NCBI GenBank assembly: GCA_031267775.1
Contig: JAIRYL010000101.1
Coordinates: forward strand, 1 to 10,917
Source: Tannerellaceae bacterium
Lineage (GTDB): Bacteria; Bacteroidota; Bacteroidia; Bacteroidales; Tannerellaceae
DNA: 10,917 nt
Direction: 5' to 3'
Shown: positions 6,517 through 10,917 of the stretch, in pieces
Position numbering within the stretch: the stretch's first letter is position 1
How the letters are laid out: every line of letters starts with the position of its first letter
The notes under the pieces: model-generated
Seen by the model: the letters and a program-made list of their open reading frames with translations, nothing else
Told to the model about the DNA's origin: nothing
Database searches by the model: none
Made by a program: the position numbers and the translations under genes

Positions 6517-6599
6517 GGGCAGTTACCAGAGTGGCCAAATGGGGCTGACTGTAACTCAGCTGGCTTACGCCTTCGGTGGTTCGAATCCATCACTGCCCA
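6517..6599 (+). tRNA. tRNA-Tyr (anticodon GTA)
   Basis: An 83-base tRNA with a long variable arm. Acceptor arms GGGCAGT (6517-6523) and ACTGCCC (6592-6598) pair fully. The anticodon GTA is at 6551-6553 between CTGACT and ACTCAG, and the T loop is GGTTCGAATCC. The discriminator is A6599. CCA is not encoded. It is followed after 15 bases by tRNA-Gly. Confidence 0.97.
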
Positions 6600-6614
6600 C
6601 TAAAAAAATAATTT

Positions 6615-6687
6615 GCGGAAGTAGCTCAGTTGATAGAGCATTAGCCTTCCAAGCTGAGGGTCGCGGGTTTGAGTCCCGTCTTCCGCT
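6615..6687 (+). tRNA. tRNA-Gly (anticodon TCC)
   Basis: A 73-base cloverleaf: acceptor GCGGAAG pairs with CTTCCGC, the D arm contains GTAGCTCAGTTGATAGAGC, the anticodon loop CTTCCAA holds TCC at 6648-6650, and the T arm is GCGGGTTTGAGTCCCGT. The discriminator is T6687 and CCA is not encoded. It shares a transcript with tRNA-Tyr and is followed by a terminator. Confidence 0.97.
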
Positions 6688-6693
6688 CTTAAC

Positions 6694-6725
6694 AAAAAGG
6701 TGTATCGAAGGGATGCGCCTTTTTT
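6694..6725 (+). terminator. Intrinsic terminator of the tRNA unit
   Basis: AAAAAGGTGTATC (6694-6706) pairs with 6712-6724 through eight pairs (two G-U) plus five A-T pairs, around a 5-base loop, ending in a run of six T (6720-6725). Confidence 0.75.
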
Positions 6726-6816
6726 GTTGTCTTTAGCGATATGAACCATAAACAGAAAAACAGACAGGATAACAAATGGAATACAGCGAAGGGGATATGA
6801 AAGGAAAGGACGCCGT

Positions 6817-6855
6817 AAAAAAAAGGAAACGGCGGAGCTCACGCTTGGCCGTTTC
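6817..6855 (-). terminator. Intrinsic terminator of the minus-strand small RNA
   Basis: On the minus strand GAAACGGC (6855-6848) pairs with GCCGTTTC (6833-6826) in eight perfect pairs, with a short inner stem possible in the 14-base loop. A single C and then eight T (6824-6817) follow. The U-tract is on the minus strand only, which fixes the direction. Confidence 0.8.
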
Positions 6856-6957
6856 TACATTTAACCGTTTTAAACAAAAAGAAAAAGTTAGTTAAGGTTT
6901 AGAACAAAATAGAATGTAGTCCGTATTTTTTTTCAGGACTATATTACCACTTTCAAT
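6817..6957 (-). ncRNA. Probable small RNA of about 140 nt
   Basis: A free-standing minus-strand unit with a matched promoter and terminator but no coding frame. The -7 box at 6963-6970 puts the 5' end near 6957, and the 3' end is the T-tract of a strong intrinsic terminator at 6817. Inside, 6917-6922 and 6936-6941 (TAGTCC/GGACTA) form a 6-bp hairpin. CTACATT at 6855-6861 and AATGTAG at 6913-6919 could instead pair over a long range, so two folds are possible. It lies between the tRNA unit and rnz and points against both. I cannot assign it to a known RNA family; it could be a 6S-like or a Bacteroidales-specific RNA. The 5' end position is an estimate. Confidence 0.6.
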
Positions 6958-6962
6958 AGCAA

Positions 6963-6993
6963 CAAAGGTATGCAATCCATTATTTGTATCCAA
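6963..6993 (-). promoter_or_regulatory. Promoter of the minus-strand small RNA
   Basis: On the minus strand TACCTTTG (6970-6963) is an exact -7 box. TTGG (6993-6990) lies 19 bases upstream as a -33 element. An 11-base A-tract (minus strand, 7013-7003) falls at about -46 to -56, where an UP-element would be expected. Confidence 0.65.
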
Positions 6994-7082
6994 TGGCTTT
7001 CCTTTTTTTTTTTGTTATCTCTAAAACTCATAAACACTTATTTTGATAATTTTACAGGTAAACAAATTTAAAATTGACATTT

Positions 7083-7997
7083 ATGGCAGAATTTAACATT
7101 AAAATTCTCGGATGTGGCTCTGCGCTTCCTACAGTAAGACATATGGCAACGTCGCAGATTGTAAATTTGCGGGATAAATTATATATGATTGATTGCGGAG
7201 AAGGAACTCAAGTGCAAATGCGACGCATGCGTATTAAGTTTAACAAACTCAATCATATATTTATATCGCATTTGCATGGCGATCATTGTTTTGGCTTGCC
7301 CGGATTAATTTCTACCCTGGGTATGCTGGGCAGAACGGGCGATTTATTTATTCATGCTCCTAAGAATATGGAGGAGTATCTTCAACCGGTCCTGCGTTTA
7401 TTTAATAAAGGATTGCCTTTCTGCGTACGGCTTAACCAGGTGGATACATCCAAGCATGCGCTGATTATGGAAGACCGCTCGATGGAGGTGTATTCTATTC
7501 CTTTAAATCACCGGATACCCAGTTGTGGATTTCTGTTTGCAGAAAAACAAAAGGAGGCTCATTTACTGAGGGATATGATAGATTTTTATCAAATACCGGT
7601 TAAATTTCTCCGGCAGATTAAACAGGGCGCCGATTATACGACGCCGGATGGGGAGGTTATATCAAACAAGCGCTTAACCCGTCCTGCCGAACCGGCTAAA
7701 CGATATGCCTACTGTTCGGACACCGCTTATTTTCCGGCGATTATTCCGGCTATTTCCGGCGTGGATTTATTGTATCATGAGGCTACGTTTCTTGAAGCCG
7801 ACAAGGCCAGGGCAAAGGAAACGTATCACTCCACGGCTTCGCAAGCTGCCGAAATAGCCAGACAGGCCAAGGTGGGAAAATTGGTTATCGGGCATTTTTC
7901 AGCCCGATATGAGGATGATAATAGCCTTAAAAAAGAGGCCGCCCCGATTTTTGCCGATACCATTCTGGCTAAAGAAGGTATGGTATTGCCTGTTTAG
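7083..7997 (+). CDS. rnz: Ribonuclease Z (tRNA 3' endonuclease)
   Basis: A 304-residue metallo-beta-lactamase-fold nuclease that cuts pre-tRNAs after the discriminator base. The zinc motif HLHGDH (His63, His65, Asp67, His68) sits in a FISHLHGDHCFGLPG context. Other family marks are LGCGSALPT near the N-terminus, DCGEGTQVQMRR (37-48), NHRIPSCGF in the middle, YCSDTAYF, LYHEATF, and GHFSARY near the C-terminus. Length fits short-form RNase Z. I use the ATG at 7083; an in-frame TTG at 7074 adds only three residues. No clear -7 box is seen upstream. It lies just downstream of two CCA-less tRNA genes, its natural substrates, and converges on manC with 5 bases between stops. Confidence 0.95.
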   Translation: MAEFNIKILGCGSALPTVRHMATSQIVNLRDKLYMIDCGEGTQVQMRRMRIKFNKLNHIFISHLHGDHCFGLPGLISTLGMLGRTGDLFIHAPKNMEEYLQPVLRLFNKGLPFCVRLNQVDTSKHALIMEDRSMEVYSIPLNHRIPSCGFLFAEKQKEAHLLRDMIDFYQIPVKFLRQIKQGADYTTPDGEVISNKRLTRPAEPAKRYAYCSDTAYFPAIIPAISGVDLLYHEATFLEADKARAKETYHSTASQAAEIARQAKVGKLVIGHFSARYEDDNSLKKEAAPIFADTILAKEGMVLPV

Positions 7998-8002
7998 CGA
8001 AT

Positions 8003-9085
8003 TTAATTGAATTGTTTGCCGTATTTCAACTGAACGTCTGCCACGAACTGTTTGATCCGTTGTTCTTCTTCTTTTTTGCAGATGAGCAATACATTCCCCG
8101 ATTCGGCTACAATATAGTTGTTCAGGCCTTGCAAAACTACCATACGATCCGGATGGTTCATCGCCACGATATTCCCTGTTGATTCGCAGGCAAATACTTT
8201 GTCTGTTTTCAGTATCGCATTGTTTTGCGGGTCTTTTCCGGCCATGTCGTATAGCGAGCCCCAGGTTCCAAGGTCTGCCCAACCAAAATCTACGCACATC
8301 ATATATACGTTGTCCGCTTTTTCCATTATGCCGTAATCTATGGAGATGCTGGGGCAGTAGGGGAATTGCTGGCGGATGAATTTAGCTTCGGCGGGAGTGT
8401 TGAAGAGGTCTTTGCCTGCGTCAAAACGGCTTGTTATATCGGGTAGATATTGGGCAAAGGCGTCTAAGATTACGTTTACGTTCCAAAGGAACAATCCTGA
8501 GTTCCAAAAAAATTCGCCGCTCTTCAGGAATAATTCCGCCAGTTCCAGGGTAGGTTTTTCCGTAAAGGTTTTTACTTTTGAAAACTCATCCAGAAAAGTT
8601 CCCTCGCTTTGAATGTATCCGTAGCCTGTTTCCGGGCGGCTTGGCTTTACGCCCAGTGTTACCAGGGCTTTATTTTCTTTTACAAACGCCAGTCCTCTTT
8701 CTATGTCTTGCAAAAAGACGTCTTCCTTTAAAATCAGGTGATCGGAGGGCGCTACCACTATATTGGCGTCGGGATTGCATGATTTTATGTGGTAGGCGGC
8801 ATAGGCTATGCAGGGCGCGGTGTTTCGGCGGATAGGTTCCAGCAGTATCTGATTATCGTTTACGCCGGGTAGCTGTTCTTTCACCAGGGGGGCATACGAT
8901 TCGTTGGTTACGATGTAAATATTTTCTACGGGAATAATTTTGGAAAAGCGGTCGAATGTCATTTGCAAGAGGGAGCGGCCGGCGCCAAAAAAATCGAGGA
9001 ATTGCTTCGGGTAGCTTTCTCTGCTGAACGGCCAGAACCGGCTACCGATACCTCCGCCCATTATTACGCAATAATTATCTTTCAT
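8003..9085 (-). CDS. manC: Mannose-1-phosphate guanylyltransferase
   Basis: A 360-residue nucleotidyltransferase making GDP-mannose from mannose-1-phosphate and GTP for glycans and, in Bacteroidota, GDP-fucose. The N-terminal signature GGGIGSRFWPFSRESYPKQF (about residues 10-29) is complete. Further marks are VAPSDHLI, FTEKP, FFWNSGLFLWN (the sugar-binding region) and FGWADLGTWGSLY. Length fits the single-domain form without a fused isomerase. I chose the ATG at 9085: the further ATG at 9115 lies almost on the predicted transcription start, since the -7 box is at 9117-9124. It stands alone and converges on rnz without a visible terminator. Confidence 0.93.
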   Translation of the reverse strand: MKDNYCVIMGGGIGSRFWPFSRESYPKQFLDFFGAGRSLLQMTFDRFSKIIPVENIYIVTNESYAPLVKEQLPGVNDNQILLEPIRRNTAPCIAYAAYHIKSCNPDANIVVAPSDHLILKEDVFLQDIERGLAFVKENKALVTLGVKPSRPETGYGYIQSEGTFLDEFSKVKTFTEKPTLELAELFLKSGEFFWNSGLFLWNVNVILDAFAQYLPDITSRFDAGKDLFNTPAEAKFIRQQFPYCPSISIDYGIMEKADNVYMMCVDFGWADLGTWGSLYDMAGKDPQNNAILKTDKVFACESTGNIVAMNHPDRMVVLQGLNNYIVAESGNVLLICKKEEEQRIKQFVADVQLKYGKQFN

Positions 9086-9116
9086 AAATATAGAATTGTT
9101 TTTATAGTTTCTCATA

Positions 9117-9124
9117 CAAAGCTA
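9117..9124 (-). promoter_or_regulatory. -7 box of manC
   Basis: Read on the minus strand this is TAGCTTTG, an exact TAnnTTTG match. Transcription would start near 9110, leaving a leader of about 25 bases to the ATG at 9085. Confidence 0.55.
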
Positions 9125-9567
9125 ACGGAATAATCCGACAAATATTTTCTGCGTATCGTAATAAATCCGTCAGAATTTATGGATTGATTTTTTTATTTTG
9201 TCCGGATAGCATGATTACTTCTGTCTGTTTTTTTATATATGACCGGATTGTGTAAGCAGTATTTATTTCCTGTTTGCCCCGTTCGCGGCCGGACGGATGA
9301 GAGGGTAGCAAAAAAACGAAGCGTTGAAGACTTTCACAAGCCTCAAACGCCCTCAAACCTTAACTATGAAAACTTGGTGTTTTCTCGAAACAAAATTACA
9401 TCGTGCTAACAAACTTCTACTTGATATACATCAACTAATTTCAGAAATATAAAACAGCTTATGGCAATTCTTTATTTTCCCTGTCATTTGTTTTGCGTAC
9501 TATTTGTTCCGCGATTTGCATAATACAATTTATCCAACCACCGCAGCGGTTCTTGTTTTTTTGTATA
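9125..9567. other. Intergenic stretch without a supported gene
   Basis: No gene of normal length, RNA or convincing terminator is visible. Two very short frames have protein-like composition: 9366-9452 (+), 28 residues starting MKTWCFLETKLH, and 9459-9521 (-), 20 residues starting MQIAEQIVRKT. Neither has a promoter box or a family I recognise. The stretch marks the change from core genome to decayed mobile DNA. Confidence 0.45.
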
Positions 9568-9616
9568 AGGAGGCGTCTGGAAATAAATTTATATGATTTA
9601 TTTCCAGACGCCTCCT
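9568..9616. repeat. 49-base hairpin with perfect 21-bp arms
   Basis: Arm 9568-9588 starts AGGAGGCGTCTGG and ends AAATAAAT; its exact reverse complement is 9596-9616, around a 7-base loop. The right arm lies 13 bases before the first recognisable transposase codons at 9630. A collapsed copy occurs at 528-550. It may be a pair of abutting terminal inverted repeats of an insertion element, or a stem in an insertion-element leader. Confidence 0.75.
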
Positions 9617-9629
9617 AAGCATCGAATTT

Positions 9630-10008
9630 ATGAGTAGCTTGTTGGGATGTTCACCGCAACAGCGTTGATCATTGGATACGCTCCTGTATGGAAAAAGGCA
9701 TGGAAGGATTAACCGCCTTACACGACAAGCCACGGAAAAGTGATTTGGATTCATATACCGGAAAGATAAAAGCGCATTTTTCAAACAGTTTTATACAGAC
9801 AGTCAGGGAGTTCTCTCACAAGTTGCAGGAATTGACCGGGATATCAAGGAGTTTGACCCAGGTTCGTCATTTCATTAAAAAAGCAGGTTTCAGATGGCTT
9901 CAAAGCGGTCATGTTCCGGCCAAATCCGACACGGGAAAACAGCGTCAATGGAAAGAAAAAGTACTGGATGCGGCTGTCGAAGAAGCCAAAGATAATTCCT
10001 TTTTTTAG
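9630..10008 (+). pseudogene. IS630-family transposase remnant, frameshifted and truncated at both ends
   Basis: From 9630 one frame reads MSSLLGCSPQQ, the end of the helix-turn-helix of Bacteroidetes IS630-type transposases. The continuation VDHWIRSCMEKGMEGL lies in another frame, with the shift at about 9660-9664. The rest to 10008 follows the family: a winged-helix region with LTGISRSLTQVRHFIKKAGF and then WLQSGHVPAKSDTGKQRQW leading to EEAKDNSFF. It stops exactly where the DDE catalytic domain (FFxDAxH) should begin, so the whole catalytic part is missing. The N-terminal 30 or so residues before the helix-turn-helix are also absent, replaced by the hairpin. It cannot make an active enzyme. 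Its 3' end meets the CXXX maturase fragment in opposite orientation. Confidence 0.8.
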
Positions 10009-10107
10009 GTTTTCTAACGAAATAATTTGATTCTCAATCTTTGTATTATTGTTATGACAATATGATGTAGCTGTATCATCTAATAAAGTAACTAAATATT
10101 TCAACAT
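9994..10107 (-). pseudogene. N-terminal fragment of a CXXX repeat peptide maturase
   Basis: On the minus strand an ATG at 10107-10105 begins MLKYLVTLLDDTATSYCH, followed by a short Asn-rich stretch and IISLENLKKGI. I recognise this as the N-terminus of the Bacteroidetes family named CXXX repeat peptide maturase, whose members begin with a LVxLLDDTxxSxCHY-like stretch followed by LxxLKKGI. The match ends after about 38 codons, near 9994. The frame stays open to 9844, but that part is the antisense of the IS630 transposase remnant, so the protein is truncated and chimeric. It starts 3 bases after the stop of the radical SAM gene, as expected for a co-transcribed pair. Its biochemical role in the native system is poorly known. 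Confidence 0.65.
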
Positions 10108-10110
10108 ATT

Positions 10111-10656
10111 CTATTCAGTTCTTTTGGTTTTTAATTTTCTATATAATTTATTCCAATAATAGTTATTTGCCCTCACACGAGCTTTGTGCATTTTGCAAAT
10201 CGCAGTAGAACGTTGATAAATGGTATTAGTCTGAGCCGCATCATAGTTCTCTGCTTGATGCCATGAACAACCGCTTGCCACTTCACAATCTATACATTTT
10301 TGAGAACTTTGAGTGCAGCGGTCAAGAGAAAGAAATGGGCGTAACAGGTTTTGATTTATACCTTTATTTATATCGCCAATAATTATTGCCTTTTTATCAC
10401 GAAGCGAATATTGTGCAAACCGTATACATGGATAAAATGTTCCGGCAGCATCAATAGCTATCATCTTTCCCGCTCCGCACCAATTATTAGTATCATGTAT
10501 TTTATCCATAGGTTTTCCTATATTATCCGAAAAAAAAGAACAAACATAATCTTTATAATAATCTTTATCAATGATAGCATCTGCCAATTGTACTAATTGT
10601 TCTTCAAATAATATATCATCTCCCTCTTTCCGATAGTGTCCTATTCTAATTGCTAT
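10111..10656 (-). pseudogene. C-terminal (SPASM) part of a radical SAM peptide maturase, CXXX-repeat type
   Basis: The frame is open from 10656 (stop at 10657-10659) to a TAG at 10113-10111, about 181 codons. Convincing homology begins near EGDDILFEEQL (about 10626-10594). Visible SPASM-type cysteines, in order: NNWCGAG, FYPC, DRC, QKCIDC, ASGC and AICKMHKAR. The tail MHKARVRANNYYWNKLYRK resembles the ending of the Bacteroidetes radical SAM peptide maturase, CXXX-repeat target family. The N-terminal CxxxCxxC radical SAM core is missing and the sequence upstream belongs to another transposon, so no SAM-dependent chemistry is possible from this copy. An internal TTG at 10587 is no real start. 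Intact relatives install side-chain links or similar changes in Cys-rich repeat peptides; the exact chemistry is inference. Confidence 0.75.
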
Positions 10657-10664
10657 TCATTTAT

Positions 10665-10672
10665 TACCTTTG
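10665..10672 (+). promoter_or_regulatory. -7 box of the right-edge transposase gene
   Basis: TACCTTTG is an exact TAnnTTTG match, followed by CGGC and an A-run. The ATG is at 10684, so the leader would be only a few bases. The layout is the same as at the left-edge transposase-like gene (box, CGGC, then start). Confidence 0.6.
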
Positions 10673-10683
10673 CGGCAAAAAAT

Positions 10684-10908
10684 ATGGTAACAATTAGTGA
10701 TTATTTTTGTCCCAATGCGAATTGCAAATGCTACGGTCTACATGGTCAGGGAAATTTGGTAAAAGCAGGCAGGTATAAGAACCATGATGTTGACAGGCAA
10801 ATGTTTAAATGTAAAGATAGTGAAATTCAATTCGTTTTCGCCAGCAACATCCTGCCATATCTCCAGGTGGATATATCCACTTCGCGGAGTATATTTAAAG
10901 GCGTTTGA
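10684..10908 (+). pseudogene. N-terminal zinc-ribbon part of an insertion-sequence transposase, probably broken
   Basis: A 74-residue frame starting MVTISDYFCPNANCKCYG. The layout CxxxxC (Cys9, Cys14), YGxxGxGNLVKxGRY and then MFKCKDSEIQF follows the N-terminal zinc-ribbon of IS1-like and related transposases, which read CPNxxCxxYGxxGxGNIVxxG...RYxCxxCxxxF. The expected fourth metal ligand after Cys43 (CxxC) is Ser46 here. After about residue 54 the family resemblance ends and the frame stops at 10908, far short of a full transposase. I think it is a decayed or rearranged head, but part of the story lies beyond the right edge. I place the start at 10684; an in-frame ATG at 10636 precedes the promoter box. 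Confidence 0.55.
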
Positions 10909-10917
10909 GAATAGATT

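Noticed and set aside
6539..6736. 65-residue plus-strand frame
   Set aside because: It lies across tRNA-Tyr, tRNA-Gly and their terminator and is a by-product of those sequences.
6600..6842. 80-residue minus-strand frame
   Set aside because: It overlaps tRNA-Gly and runs against the terminators on both sides; it has no promoter or family resemblance.
6977..7013. Plus-strand terminator (CCATT/AATGG hairpin and T-run)
   Set aside because: The stem has only five pairs and there is no plus-strand transcript to end there; the T-run fits better as the A-tract of the minus-strand promoter.
9086..9115. Upstream ATG extending manC by 10 residues
   Set aside because: It lies at the edge of the -7 box and predicted transcription start; the family N-terminus fits the ATG at 9085.
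9844..10107. 87-residue minus-strand frame taken as one intact gene
   Set aside because: Only the first 38 or so codons resemble the CXXX maturase; the remainder is the complement of the IS630 transposase remnant.
1..10917. CRISPR array or phage genes
   Set aside because: I saw no regularly spaced direct repeats and no phage structural, integrase or lysis motifs on either strand.

Overview
The window looks like chromosomal DNA from an anaerobic Bacteroidota, most likely order Bacteroidales. Four things point there: promoter -7 boxes of the TAnnTTTG type before several genes, an absence of clear Shine-Dalgarno sequences, a complete 2-oxoacid:ferredoxin oxidoreductase operon, and the grouping recF / DUF721 / TPR membrane protein / ribH. 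The middle (about 750-9120) is ordinary core genome. Both ends are accessory DNA with insertion-sequence remnants.

Layout. At 1-252 (minus) the start of a transposase-like gene runs off the left edge; 253-747 is intergenic apart from a doubtful 44-residue frame at 552-686. At 819-3644 (plus) lies a five-gene operon: a two-cluster ferredoxin subunit, VorB (pyrimidine-domain subunit), an unannotated 58-residue two-helix membrane protein overlapping the vorB stop, the TPP-binding subunit and the gamma subunit. A hairpin at 3662-3698 separates it from the convergent pair recF and a DUF721 (DciA-like) gene. A divergent region at 5089-5225 holds promoters both ways and an 18-bp perfect palindrome next to the recF start. 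Then come a TPR membrane protein, a strong terminator, ribH, tRNA-Tyr(GTA) and tRNA-Gly(TCC) with their own promoter and terminator, and a probable minus-strand small RNA of about 140 nt (6817-6957) with promoter, A-tract and intrinsic terminator. The RNase Z gene rnz faces manC (mannose-1-phosphate guanylyltransferase) with only 5 bases between the stops.

The right end (9125-10917) is a decayed island. It holds a 49-base near-perfect hairpin, a frameshifted and truncated IS630-type transposase, and remnants of two adjacent minus-strand genes that I recognise as the maturation pair of a Bacteroidetes CXXX-repeat peptide (RiPP-like) system. These are the SPASM half of a radical SAM peptide maturase and, 3 bases downstream, the first 38 or so codons of the CXXX repeat peptide maturase. 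IS630-derived sequence cuts the second gene and another transposase gene with a zinc-ribbon N-terminus abuts the first. No precursor peptide gene is visible. This broken peptide-modification cassette and the unannotated small RNA are the most interesting content.

Functional links: the oxidoreductase converts branched-chain or other 2-oxoacids to acyl-CoA with reduction of ferredoxin, typical of amino-acid-fermenting anaerobes. The two tRNA genes encode no CCA, so they depend on RNase Z, encoded just downstream, plus CCA addition. Family assignments are from recognition of motifs; no database search was run.
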